Shown piece by piece: positions 23,901-38,426 of a stretch of DNA of 64,000 bases (the stretch's first letter is position 1; each line of letters opens with the position of its first letter). Origin of the DNA: Chlorops oryzae. Its lineage: Eukaryota > Arthropoda > Insecta > Diptera > Chloropidae. The stretch covers positions 28,425,345 to 28,489,344 of the forward strand of contig CM035808.1 in assembly GCA_020466095.1 (NCBI GenBank), read 5' to 3'. The translations under genes and the position numbers were made by a program. The notes below the pieces were generated by a model. The model did no database searches and was not told where the DNA came from. It saw only the letters and a program-made list of their open reading frames with translations.

Positions 23901-26900
23901 ATATGCTTTCATTTAAAAAAAACTTTCATTCAAATTAAATGGCGCAACAGTGAGATATTCAAAAAATTACAAGTGCACATAGATGCTCTAGTGCCTACTA
24001 ATATTAAATACAAATGTGCAAAAATGATACAAAACACATTACTCATTCGGCATGTTTTAAAAAATTTAATATCTCCAGAAATAATTAAGATAAAAAGATG
24101 AAATAAACGGTGACTGATTGTTAATAAATTTGTGATATTGTGATATGAAGAACACAAAATAAACAAAAAATAGTTTTCAAATATCTTCAGTTAGAATCAT
24201 TACTACATATCTGATGAAGAGATAAAACCCTTCTTTAAATAAAACTTCATCTATTTTGAAATTTAACAGCGACAAAACGACTCAGACCAGATGACTGACA
24301 GAGCCAAATTAATTTATATATAAGAATAAAATTATTTATAACTTTAAGGACCATTTGCAATTATTTCGGTTAAAGTTTTTCGTTACGATATCCTCTCAAA
24401 ACCTAAAAATTTTCCTACACAATTTTTGTTTTTCGGAACGAACGGGCCTAGGATCTTCAAAAAAAAAATATCCTGTTCAAATCTCTTTATCCTTTGTTTC
24501 CTAACTTTTTAATGTTCCATCGTACACAATTTGATAAGATTCCTTGTAAGCCAAAACAAATCGTTGAATTCTAAATTGCATAAAAATAAATAAACGCGAA
24601 AGTCAAAGCAATAAATTCGTTTATGTTCGTCTTTCTCGAAAATTTACCGTTCGTAAGCGTAATCACAAAGCAGAGAAAAGCACAAAACAAATGCCCATAA
24701 TTTGTATTTAAAATGAAATTAACAATTAACAAAACAGTGCCGTCTAAACATTTTTGCTAATGTATACAAAAGAGCAAGACGAACACAGAGCCGACTTTCA
24801 GCGTCTTTGTCTTTTGTCCTTCCTTTCGATTAGGCTAACCAAACTGGGGAGCGGGATAGCCGCAATGCCAAAATCCTTTTGTGCTGCACGAAAACCAAAG
24901 TCCGTGTCCTACAATGAACAAAAAGCATTTTATCAGAAAAACTTTTTCCGGCAGTTAATGGCGTGAAACGAACTGTGCAGTGGCGCTCCTAAATATTGGG
25001 GGTCAATATTTTTAATTTTTTTTTTATTATTAACCTATGCCTTGAACTTGAGTGTGTTGAAAAAAAAAAAAAATTGTCATCAATAAATATGTACAGTAAA
25101 ATGTTAGTTGTGGTCATGTTAATGGTTTTATACATATGGGGTCCACATGGCAACTGTCTTGTTTTTTTTTTTTTTTTGTTGTTGCTCCAAAGCATTTAGA
25201 TCTTTAAATGATTGTTATTCTTTTTGCTTATTTACCTCCAACATCCTCTTCCCACCCTTTCTCTAGCTTACTCTGTCTGTACTGCGTGTTGTCGTACCTT
25301 CGTAGAGATTCTTTTGGGATTTTTATTAATTTAACTAAGTGCATCAGGCAGTAGGAAAAATAGTCACCATGGTGCTTTGTACTTCAAAAAAAAAAGGGGC
25401 AAACAAAAACAAAGAAGAAAATACGAAAATAAGGAAACACGAAAACAAGAACAAGCAGAGAAAACAAAACCGAATGAAAACGAAAATGAAAGGAAATGCT
25501 GCAGCTTCAATTTTACCAGTTGCACTCATCAGCAGAAGCATGTAATTGCGCCCGAAAGTGTGCTATAAAATCATGTTACCCTGCACTTGATGCTTGCCAT
25601 GAATTTTCATGAGCCGGAAGGATTAAGCTTCAGCATTGGTCATGTCATGCTCTTACGTCATAAGACCATATCCCAAAATTGGCTACGGTTTTACGCTCGT
25701 ATATTTTTTTTTGGAAATTCTACTTCAGATTTAGTGCTATTGGGTTGTGCTTCGCTTTAGTGCTGTGTACGCGCTTACACTTCAGGTGGACTGAGTCCAT
25801 TAAAAAAATTTCAAATGGGAAGTTTTTTCAACTCATCTGTGTTTTTTTTTCTTCTCTTGTTTATTTTGTTTTTGAGAACTTAAAACATTTCGTTCTGTGT
25901 TATTAGCGGTCGCAGGAAAAAATTTTCGCCGAAAGTGCATTAAAAATTGGGGAGTGTGTGAAAATGTCACTGATGTTTTGCTTAAAACCTTATTTTAAAT
26001 ACGATCGGCAGTTAAGGAAAAAGAAGAAAAATAATGAAAAACATGTAAGGTAGCTAAGGTCGGTCAACTCCGACTTTGATAGAACCAGCGTTTCGACATT
26101 GTTGGCGCACTATGTTTTGTCTTTCCCTGCGGCAGTTGCACAAAAGGAATTATTTTAGTTTTGATGGTGGGAAGAAGTTATTAAAAAATGTATATTCGTT
26201 GGCGTGGCATTGGGTGGAACACATCAATTTTTCCTGTAGCATGTTTTGAATTTGAAAATTCTACTCCTTTTTTTTCGGAAGCTACGAAGAATCCTCATTT
26301 GGGGGCGAGGCATTCACCGGACCACGTTAATTTCCCTCATACGTCGTGGTTGACCTATAGATGAAACTTGAAGCCCCTACGCCTTCTCATACGATAGTTA
26401 CGATAAATCTTTATTTTTGAGCGCATGTGTGGGCGTGGCTGTAGGAGGACGACGCTCATTCTTTTCAAGGATACGTCTCTTTTGGTAGTTTACCAATATT
26501 AATAAAATATGTTAAGCGATTCGCAAGTTATAAGTATTTTACTCAATACACATCAAATTCATTTGTGGGCGTAGCAGTGGGTGGATATCTTCCATTTTCG
26601 GCCCCACATATATACCTGTGTCAAATTCAAGTGAGATCGGCCATTTAGAAGGCGGACAGACGGGCATGTCTCAATCGATTCAGCTTTCGATCCTAGTCGA
26701 GAATATACATATACATTTATCTATACCTGCGGTGATAAGTTTGAGATGTTACAAGATTCGCACAAAACTAATATACCCTGCTTATGCTGGGTATGAAAAC
26801 CATACGTGTGATACCGAAATGACTTTTCTTTAAAATTGACATTTCCTGTTTTAACTTGATGGTAAAATATTACCTTTTTCAACCCAGATGTACCCTTGCG

Positions 26901-29900
26901 ATTAGGAACATCATGGATGGAGAAGGGGGTGGTGATGGTGAAGGGCAAGAGTGTGCGAAAGAAAAGTGAAAAGACGTAGAAATGTCAATTTAAAGAAAAA
27001 AATAAAAAATTGTAAAAAAAAATTATACTTCAGTCGTGCTTGGTGAAAGCAATTTTATGATTAAAGTTTTAAGATAAGATTCAACTTCTTGCTTTGAAAA
27101 ATGGCCTCTTTTTGCTTGGGTGTATGGTACTTAAAAAGCTCAAAAGTTGTACTCTTCTAAGGGGTGTGTTTTTTTTTTGTTGTAGGAAAAATGTCTGCTT
27201 TTTTAACAAAAGTTCGTCACCAGAACTTACTGCGAGCGAACACATAAGAGCTTAAGGGGGAGAGTGGGAGGTAGAATTATTTTGGAATTTCGTTCCCAAT
27301 TTTCCACAGTTTTAATGAGTGAAGTTTTTCGTCTTGATAAAAAGGCACAGAAGAATTGCATGGATTATGGCTATATTGAGGATTATGTGAAAAGCATGAT
27401 TTCCATTTTTATTTGTTATTATGTTACGGCCCTAAAGAAAAAGGTCCTTGAGATAGATAGTCAACACAAGGACCCTGCCTGGGGTCTAACAATATCTAGT
27501 AGAATGTTGCCTATACTTTTAATCAAGGAAAAATATCCAATCAGAATATGGAAAAATTGGGCTCGCCTCTAAGGATATTATCGGTTTTAAGCGAAGATAA
27601 ACGAATGTACATATATGTTTTATGCAAGGTTACAATCGATTTATAACTTTCATAATTTCATTTATGTTTTCAAGTAATGTAAAATATCATCCTATGGAAA
27701 ATTAGCACGATTACACGGAGAATTTACTTTCATTTTTAGTGCCTCTTTACTCTTGTATCTCTATGTTTCCAATATCTCACCGATGCATAATATTCTAGTA
27801 AGAAATTTATATTGTAGCCCACCATTGAAGCTAGGAATATAATTAAAATCGAACGAATCACTGCGATCGAACTCATTTCATTTTATTCCTTTTCGATGAT
27901 TTCCTTAAGCTTTATGGAAGTTGACATTTCTAATCTGTGTACCTAATGCCATCTTTGGTTAATACTTCTCTCGACAATCATCTCACGTTGTCAATTTAAG
28001 TTTTTTTCGTTTTTCTTATTTTTTCCTTGGCTACTTGAATGTCCTTTCCAAATACTCGTATCTTTTGCTTTCACATTTTTATTTATTTTTCCTCGATTTG
28101 TCGTGCTGTTTTTTTAATTTATTTTGTTTTTATTTTTTTCTTTCTTTTCATTTGAGACATATTTATCTTGTGGTCTTATATAATTTGCACTAAATGATCA
28201 GTTGCCGTTGCAAATGAAGTTCTTTTGTTGACTCAAGAAAGTATACAAGGGCGAAAGAAAAATGGCCAAAGTCCTTCAAGCCGACTGGAGGCACTTTGCA
28301 AACTTAATAAAGACAAAACGAGATAAAATTGTGTTAAGACATTGAGGCGTGAAATTTTCAAATTCAATTCAGCATGAAAAATGCTTTCAAGCATTTCTTA
28401 AGAAAATTCAAGACTCCATTCCATGTTAAGGCATTTTTTTTCGGCCAGAAAAATTTATTCGAAAATTTTAAGATGAAACTTTTTTATACCCAGCTGTAGG
28501 TTTAATGTGGATTTTTCAACAGCTAGAACTGAGCTCTTTATGTATAGACATTTTTTATAGAGGTATGTAACTATATCTTTTATTGGATCGGAAGGTCGGG
28601 TAGATTTAGACATCTTCTTGTGCCCATTCATCAGTGATTGGATCTCCCACAAAATGGCATAAAAATATCAAACAAATCAAGGAAGATCATAAGTGAAAAC
28701 GGGACCAGCCGCCTACTGCCACGCCTACTGCCACGCCTACTAATGGAATTTTTTATAACTTCCGTCTGGATATTCGTATATCAGAACCGGAATTAATTGA
28801 GTTTAGCTTTTTTATTTGTTTGATATTTAAACTTAGGTCAACTTGTGATTGACGTTGATATAAAATAAATAAAAAAATTAGTAACAAAATGTTCTTGACT
28901 TTAAATCAGAGCAGTGCAAGCCCTATTATCCTCATAATGTAGGGAATTTAGATATTTTTGAAAACTTCTCAGAGATAACAACATGCCATGGTTGATGGTT
29001 TTAGGTACCTTTTTTGGACTTTTTTCACTCATAGAGTTATTTAGGCGCTTCGACAAAAGCTTGCGGTAATTCCTACTACTCTTCAACTACTCCTCGACGT
29101 GTCACATAATTACCAGGACAACTCCCTTTTAATTTGCCAACCAATGCCTTAAACTGTAATTGTGAACATTGAGATTTCACTTCAATAATCCAGTCCCACT
29201 TTCAATTTTTTAAATACAGTTCTAGACCACTTGTTTCCACTCAAGTCTAGTCAATTCTTATATACTAAATGCTCTATATTTTGACTATTCCGAGTAAACT
29301 TAGAGTACCTACTCCTTTTTGGTAAGGTGACCTCTTCTTTACTTGAGTGTAATTTCAGTGTAGCGATCACAACAAAATTCTACACATGGATAAATTGTGT
29401 GTGTGCGGTAGTTTCGCAGTTCAAAAATGAGATTTTTTTTTTTTTCCACTATGAAAACGTTTGAAAACTAAATTAGAAATCAATGCTATTAAAACGAACA
29501 TCCACTTTGGTTGAGGCATTTAATGGAAGAGCAAACGAAGGCACAGATACGTAGAAACATTGACCGATATTCCTGCATGGATGCATAGAGAAACACCCAT
29601 GCTGTGAGAATATCCATTTGGATAAACATGAGCGAATGTGTTTCGATTGCCAGTTTTCTGTTTTTGCACGTTCGCCCCATTCAATCAAGCGAGCAGCGTC
29701 AAGCGAGTAGGTATGTATGTGTGCTAAAGTCAGTTAAGCCTGACATTCAAATACGTCAGTCTGTTTTGACTTCCAATTAGATTTGCCGCAAGTAGATAAT
29801 ACCTTTCTGTGTTGATTTAGGATTATTTTTTATAAAACCGATATAATATTGATGATGAATGTTTATCATACGGGGTTTTGGGGTTTTTGTGAATACCTGT

Positions 29901-32900
29901 CCTTTAAGACCTAAGCCGGCAAAACCCTCCCTCCTCGGCATGCAAATTTTACAAAGCAAATCGAAATTAACAAAGATGAACACTATCATTCAATTTTAAT
30001 TGGCAACAGCCCGGAAAGGAGGTTTATAGAGATGCCCGATCAATTTAATGGCTAGGGTGTAGATAGGGTCCACAGGTTCGCCACGCTCGAAAGCGTCAAA
30101 GAAAAGTTTCCTTGCGGAAAGGCACAAAAGTAGGCAGAAATACCGATACTGATTATAATTATTAAATTGGATTCTTCCCAATCAGGTCTGAACGTCTGAG
30201 CTACCAGGAATAAACGAAAAACATATCGGCAAATCCAGATGTTAGGGACTCTGATCTCGTACGCTAAGTTATGTTTTGAAAGGAATATGATAATTTCGAT
30301 TTATTTAAATTAAAAGTAGGGTGAAAATATAGCAATTGAAATTATAACTTTCATTAATAAAAACACACCAGTTGAAAGAGTTGGCGTAGAGGACGCTGAA
30401 ATAAGTGGAAGAGCTATTCAGATCAATTTCAAAACTCCTCGATATCCGTCAAATTAGCAATGTTACAAAAAAAATTCTAGGGGCTTAACAATAAAAGAAT
30501 ATTCAAAGTTTGCATATAGACCAACGGAAATTAACCTTTCTATTCATTTATCTACTTATACAGTAAAATAGACACTAAGGACGCTGCAATAAGGACTTTG
30601 CAAAAATCGAGCATCATTCATATAAGTCCTTTCTAATTGATAATAAAAGAAAGCAATAAATTACAACTCTAGGGATGCTTTCTGCTCTGTGATTGTTCTT
30701 TAAAGCATATTGCGAGGAGCATCCAATAGAGGTAAAAATTCTTAGAATTGCTTAAAATCGAGACAATTTTCGTTGATTCTGTGAAATCTTTCAAAAGGAA
30801 ACTGAACAACAGGAGCTGAAATTGATATTGATAGCTTGAAAACAAAAAAAATAAACAAAAGATTTTTCAATTTAAATCAAACCAATTTTATTTTTTGGTG
30901 CTTAGTTTATCTTTTCCTGGATTTGCTCATATACTCTCTCAAAAATAAGCTGAAAGTTCTATAAAGCCAATCTGTGTGTGTGTGTGTGTATGTGTTCGTG
31001 TGATGAAAAGGACGATTAGCTTAATTTAATTGTTCATTTAGCACTTATGAAGAAAATAAAAGCCTTTAGAGAATTTCCCAAAAATTCTAAATTGAATTGG
31101 TAAACAATGAACCTTTCCGGAATAGAAATCCATCTCTTCCCATTTAGATTGATTGACAGTTGACACTTTTTACAATTTCACATTTTAGCAATTGTACAAA
31201 CCTAGTTACATATATAGCATACATATACGAATTTTCCTTCGTCATTTTGAGATTGTTGTTTGTTTGTTTGTTTTCTTTTATTTTTCGATTAGTCCCTCTT
31301 GAAGTTTCGGGCTTTTCACCTTGGATGGCAAGAAGCATTCACAAGCTTCACATTTGGTCTAAGTATACGTGACAGTTTTAATTAATGCGGTCGACTGTGA
31401 TGATGGAAAGGTACGAAATGGTTTGAGAATTCAACAAAAAAACAATTTTTTATTATTCCTTAAGACTGAATACCAGAAACAAGACTTCATATCGGATCTC
31501 GATGTTTGGCATAGTAGGTATATAGTTAGTATAGAAATGAAAATAAAAAAGTGCAAAATTTTCTCTTACTATGGTGTGTGTTATACATATGGGAAGATGG
31601 CTTTCAAGTAAATATATTTTTAAAAGGAAAAGTATACGATTCAATTAATATCAATCACTTCAATCTTTCATTTCCACCTATTGACGTAACCTTCGATGAG
31701 CTTTCAATGAGACATTTCCTGCAAGAGACAAAGTAATCCCAAAACAAATTTAACAAGCTCAATCGTAATGGGTATACATTAAATAACACTAAAGGGATTA
31801 TGGTGTACACGGTTTAAAGTATTTAGGGGGTTCTTGAAAGGACGTTCGTCTGGGTAGATATTACCCAGATCTACATGACTCTTCTGGAAGAGGATAAGGC
31901 AATGTAGCATCCGGGAATGTGAAAATAATGCATTTGTTCAATTCAAACTTTAATCAGTTTGTGATTTTGCGTGGAACAAGGAGAAATTCTAATTTTATAA
32001 TATGGGCATTCATTCAGACCTCGAACTTAGTCAACTTTGAGAACTTTTTAAACAGACGTCAAAGCTTCGATGTATTTATTTTGACAGTTAACGCAAAGAA
32101 GTTCTCAGAGTTCACTCCTTCGAGGGTTCGAATGAATACCCATAATCACTTGTTTCTGATGAATGAACAAGTGAAATTCATATAAATTGTTCAAAAATTT
32201 CAATAAATTAACAATTATTCGAACGATATTAGTCTTACATTGCTGAAAGATCTTCTGCGGAACTATTCCTTGATGTTTGTACACGAATTATTTACTATTC
32301 TTCTGGCATAGTAGCTAATAGGTCCTCAAAGTAACTCGCTTGTCCTTCTTAAGGAAGAATCGCTTGAGGGTGGACAAGTTTTCTTCATCGTGTGTGTGTG
32401 AGCATTAGCTGAAATCCATGTTCACCTGGGTTAAGATGATTAAATGTCACTTGAGCTTCACCAGAATTAAAGAATAATTAACAAACGGGTTCTTGATCCT
32501 TATCGGGAGAAATAATGAGTAACAAAAACAAAATCAATAACAACGAAAACAATAAAAACAACAAGGATGTATAAAAATATAATATAACAAAAAATAATTA
32601 CTCCTATCACTGCCATTCCAAGGTCTTCTAAATCGATGGTTCGGGTGAGAATCTTTGCTGCACAGAAGAATGCATTGACCGAGTACAAAAATTAGCTTTT
32701 CCGATAGAATTTACAACAGAGAATTGGTTCGGTTGACCTCATCCCATTTCCTGCAGGGAAAGTGTCATGCTTCATGTACTTTTTTCATAATACACCATTA
32801 TCGTGATAATAAAGCTGACACATAAAATAGATTAGCAGGTGTCTTCCATTGCATTAATGTATTCATGTTTTATACATACATACAGATATATATAAATATA

Positions 32901-35900
32901 TATATATTTATATATATACAAAGGCACACTCACGCCAGCTTCTGCGTTCTTTTATGAGGCTATTAGCTCGCGAGTCTTTTTATTAAAAGCCTAAGACTTT
33001 TACCCTTCATGTCATTCAATAAAAGGCAAAAACGTCCTCTAAGGAATTGATGATGAATTCCATAGCCTTTCGGTGACGTTAAGCCTTAGAACCAGAACAA
33101 AAATTAATCATATTTACTTTGTATAGTAATATTTGCAATGACATTAGAAGTATTGCTTATTTAATTATCCTAAGGTCATTCACCGATTCTTTTGCTGTAC
33201 ATATTCGGCCGAAAAAAGTATGCATCAAATAGCCAAGGCAACATAAAAAGTTTATGTTTTGCTCTGATCTCTTCAAAAAAATGCTTGCGAAAATTCCCTT
33301 TAAAACTTTCGAAGCTAGAAACTTAATCCGAAAAACCGCTCAAAATGAAAAAATTTTCTCAATCTGACGTCAATGTCGTAAGGATGAGTTTGATAAATAC
33401 TAATTATTTCTTCTTGGGGGATCTCAAAAAAATTAATTTAATTTTTTATACTTAAGGTTTTATTTGACAATTTCACTCTCATAGAGCTGGATTTGGGCAT
33501 TGTGTGTGATTCTTAAAAGCATAACAAATTCCTCATCAATTTTGGACCCGTTCAGCGAGTCCTGACACTTGGGAAATCCCTTTTGGTTTACCCTACCTCT
33601 ACAGGACTGGCTAATTCTTATGAGCTCTATTTTTTCCTGCTCTCTCTTTATTATGCTTTGTCATCCATATAGACTTAAAAAAGTAGTCACTCCCCTTGCC
33701 GTTGATGATAATTAAATGATCCGATGGGATTTGGCTTAGAAAAGAACAATTCACGAAACCCCTTCGTCATGCTAGAGGTGACAGTATTAAGCTGTTTGTC
33801 GATATTATTTGGTTTCTTTCTTTGTTGTGGGAGAATTATTGTTGATTGTTCCTAATAAAATGGGAACTCCATAATTTTTTCCAGCAATCAAAAGACAAAA
33901 TGAAATAAAAAAAAAAAGTAATTTTTGCATTATTTCACTTTAAAGTTGACTCTCTTCGTAGCCACATTCTGTTTGTTGAGCTATTCAGGCGCAGCACAAA
34001 GTTTAAAAGCACTATTCAATCATTCGAACTCGTCTATTTGCTCAATCATTTAACACTAAGTCTTTTTGTTTTTTGTTTTTTTTTGGTTTTATTTTAAAGC
34101 ACTTTACTTCACTCTCTGACTTTTTGTTGTTTGAGCTCCATCAACGCTCACTGTAAGAAGTAACACCAAGCAGCTTAAATTTCACGCTTGTTGCTAGCAA
34201 CTTACAGCGATCGTCAATGGAAGGACTCGGCATTCGCGGCAACCAAACTTCCATTTATACACAAAAAACAAAAAAGAACACTTTTTTCATATTATTGTAA
34301 ATAGCCGATAAAAGCACTTTTTATGAAATTTTTTTTTTCGATTGCACTTTTTAATAAAAAAAGCTATTTAAATCGATTTCAACGATTCAAAGCGATTTCA
34401 ATGGCAGCAATTTCCTTGCTTTGCTCTTTAAATGGTTTTTCTCTCATTTCGTTCTTTTTTTGTTTTGTTATTTTTGCTTTTGTTTTTCAGATGTAATTCG
34501 ATCTTTTCAATGACTTTTATCGTTGGAAAAGCGAAAAAATGAAAATAAAATGAAAAATTACAAGAAATGAAAGGAGAAAGTGAGGAAGCACGACGAAAGA
34601 TCAAATTGCAAGGACAAGGTCCTTTTGAGCTTCGTTGTGTCATTCTCTATCATAAAAGCACTGAATGCTCCGATGCAATTTAACACGTGCCGGGATTTTT
34701 TAGTTTTATTCCAAAGCAATTTTTCCATTCACCTGCGTGGAAATGAAATTCATAAATTCTCGCTCAACGAATTCTCGCAAGATGATTATTTGCCTCAGAA
34801 AATACTTTTCTGATACCTAATAATTAGAGCGTGTATTTTTAAGCATTTATAAAATTGAAGCGTACTTTATGGGGCAAAAAATTTGTTCAATTTACATAAA
34901 GTTAAGATTCAAATCGATTTTTAGCCTATTTAAGACTTTTTCAATACTAGGAAATCCCCTTGAAGTTCAAATTCGCTACTTATTTCCAAAATGGTGATAA
35001 GAAAAAAAAATTCCCCCGCACAAAGTATGCTTCAAATTTATAAATGCTTAAAAATACACGCTCTACTAATAATTTCGAAATATTCCAGGTTCTTTGATAC
35101 TAGTAAATTTACGTCCTTTATAGCTTCATTGAACGCCATTTTGATTTCTGTTCTTTATGTTTCATTTTCCTTTTGAAATACTAAACTTTGTTTGAAAAGA
35201 AATCCTCAAAAGTAAATGAAGGGGGAAAAAACCACAAAAAGTTTTTTCAGCTGAAAGAGGCTTTCAACGAAAAGTCCAAGGACAAATTTATATTCGACAG
35301 CTTTGAGTGTTGTTTTTCGAAAAAGAATAATTCGTCGGAACGAAGGTGCCGAAAAGTTTTTTTGTTTGTTTTTTGGTCTTGAATATTTGAAATCACAATC
35401 GAAGAATAAATGATAGGCGAATGAACCTTTTGCGAGTGCTTTGAATATTTAATCGAATTCATAATTTATTGTTTTTTATTCATGATTAGGACTTTTTATA
35501 TCTGAAATTTGAATTTGAAATCTAGTTTGAGTTTCTTATTTCCGCAATTAACATTATGAGAAAATAATAAATTTACTTTTGTATTTTCACTTTACTTCAA
35601 TTTACCTTTGAACGTCACATAATGAATTTTATTTCAGAATTTGTACTCTAAATTTTTAAGATGTGTTTAAAGTTGAATAAATATTCTCATCGAAATGTAA
35701 CCGAACAGTTAGGTTAAGTTAAGTTAAGGTTTGTTAAGTTTTTTTGAGTTAAGTTTTGTTAAGTTAAGTTAAGTTAAGTTAAGTTAAGTTAAGTTAAGTT
35801 AAGTTAAGTTAAGTTAAGTTAAGTTAAGTTAAGTTAAGTTAAGTTAAGTTAAGTTAATTTACGTTAAGTTAAGTTGAGTTAAGTTATTTTAATTTAAGTT

Positions 35901-38393
35901 AAGTTTATAAAGTTGAGTTCGGCTTCATTAAGTTAAGTTAATTTATGTTAAGTTAATTAACCTAAAGGCAACTTTAACAGTGTTCAGTAGTCACTTCTCA
36001 TTTCTAAATAATTAAAGACCCTTCAACTTGAAGTGATTTAAAGTGATTTTCTTTTTGTTCGGTGTTCAACGTATCCATTGCGATTGGCTGTTTTGACTTT
36101 TCACGCCTAATTATGCTTCGTATACGCTTTTCTTGCACATTATTCATTCACATAGGTACAACTGGATACGCAAGAAGGGTGAGAATATTTGGTTGGTTGT
36201 TTGTATTTTGGTGCGTGGGCAAGTGTGAATAGCAGACAAAACCGCGTAATTAATTAAAGTCAAACAAATTATGCGGTAGCCCTCAAAAATCGTGTTTGCA
36301 TAACGAGCCGAAACCATTTTGTCAACTTTACAATTTTATGTTGGGCTATTTTTTGAGGGAGCAGTTGGCTTAGTATAATTTTTTTTTTTTTGAATTTGTT
36401 GTTTTTTTATTTTTATATTCTTTGCTGATGGTTGGCAAAGCTTCAAATGGACGTTCGGCTTTGTTTGACATTGCAAAGCGTTGCGCGGAGTTGCGCTGTT
36501 AAAAATGGCGCCAGACGATAAGTCTCAAATGAGTTCAAGTTTATGCAAATGCATGGAATGTAAACAGAGCTATCATTACGATTCCTCTCATTGAGAGAAT
36601 GCGAGAATGTCATTTTATTTTATTGCCACCAGTCGTGCTGGGAACGTTGCGGGGTCATGAAAAATTCCCGCGTTCTGTCATCCGATGATAAAAGAAATAT
36701 GCTTATTCTACGTGAAATTATGTGAAGAGTATTCTTATCGGGAAGTTTAATGTATGCGAGGACTTAAAAGAAAGTTTTCTCTTTTCAGATACTTGCCTTG
36801 AATTCAAGGAAAATAACCGGAAAATTCGAAACAAAAAGTTTTCTGTTCACTTGAACGGATGCGCAATTATAAAATAAAAAATTAAAAAAATAAAAAATAA
36901 GTCATAGAAAGGTAGAGATGATAGAGTAATTTTTATTCTTCTTAACCCATTAAAATTCACGCGCACGGAGCATATTTCGTGGTTCTTAAGGGGTTGAAAG
37001 AACAGAATTCTTTATAATATGAATGTTGTTGAAGTAAATTTTATAAAAATTTTAAGCACATAGTTTTCATACCGTTTATGAAAAATCTGGTTTGGTAGTA
37101 GGTGGGTGGGCAACCTTTTTGTGAAGACAAAGGCACAGTGAAGAGCGGATTTCCCAAAAAGTAGGTATACATCATGAATATTTAAATAATGAATTTGTAT
37201 TTTGTAAAAAATTTGGCGTATCATCTGAAGAAACAAAAACCTTGCAATCATATGCTTTAAGAGGACGGTAAGGTTTTAAGCACAAAAATGTGTACAAAGG
37301 GATCGATCAAGTAGATTTTGCAGCACTGTGTTCGCTGATTTAAAAAATTCTGTTTTACAAAAAATAGATTTGAAGTTTTTTTTATCGAATATTGAGCCGC
37401 TTGCTTTGAAACGTTTTATCTTTGTCAGTTCTTTGTAATTTGTACACAATACTCTTGCAATATTGCAAATTAAGAATAAAATAAAAATTCCTTTACACTT
37501 CCGCCTCCAATATAGACTTCTACGTCACGGTTTCGATACAAGCAAAGGTAAATTGAAATGGATCTATTCAGATGTTCAATCATTTTACCGCGTACTTGAT
37601 TGTTTAAGTAAACGATCGATTTCTATTGCATTAAACAAGAAATCGCGATGACGTGCTCAAGAAATTCTCTTTTCTCCTCATTTTTCCAGAAATGTCTGAT
37701 ATGTGCAATTACGATGCATACAGTGTTAAGGCAGAACCTTGAAATACTTTTACGCTGGCGCCCAGAGTTATGTCCGATTTATTGATTCGCTCGCATGGCG
37801 ACAGTCTAACTATGCTTGCCATTCGATGCAATATGATTTACTAAAGTGCCCCATTTCCACGCTAGGCAAAGGCAGACCAAGGAAAAAGGTCACAAGGACT
37901 TCAATATTGAAGCGTGCTTGGATCATAAATGTCGGCCGGCCACGATGACCGATTTCCTGATCACATATACATGAGATGTTGTACAAATTACGTTTATCCT
38001 TGTTGCCTTTAATGTTGGATAATCACTTTTAAGTCAATAAATTTTTCTTATTCTTTTTGGTGATGCTTTTTTCTTATAGCTTCTGCTGTGACCCTTGCTT
38101 GTTGTTCCATATTGGTTTGCCGTTTAACTGGTGAAATCTATTAAATAATCTGGCTTACATTCTTTTTTCTCTCCATTTCTCTCTTTCTATCGGTTTTTCT
38201 TATTTTCCTTCGTCTTATTCGATTTCTTGTTATCCTTGTCAGCTTTTGTTGTCTTTAAATTTACTCTCATAACACGGCTGGCTTGCTATTCATGGGGAGC
38301 ATTATAAAAAGTTCTTAAGTGCATCAAACATCAAGTAATTCGTGTACTTCAGCAACGACATTTGGCCAGAAAAGCACCGAAAATGTGTTGTCA

Positions 38394-38426
<33 letters not shown>

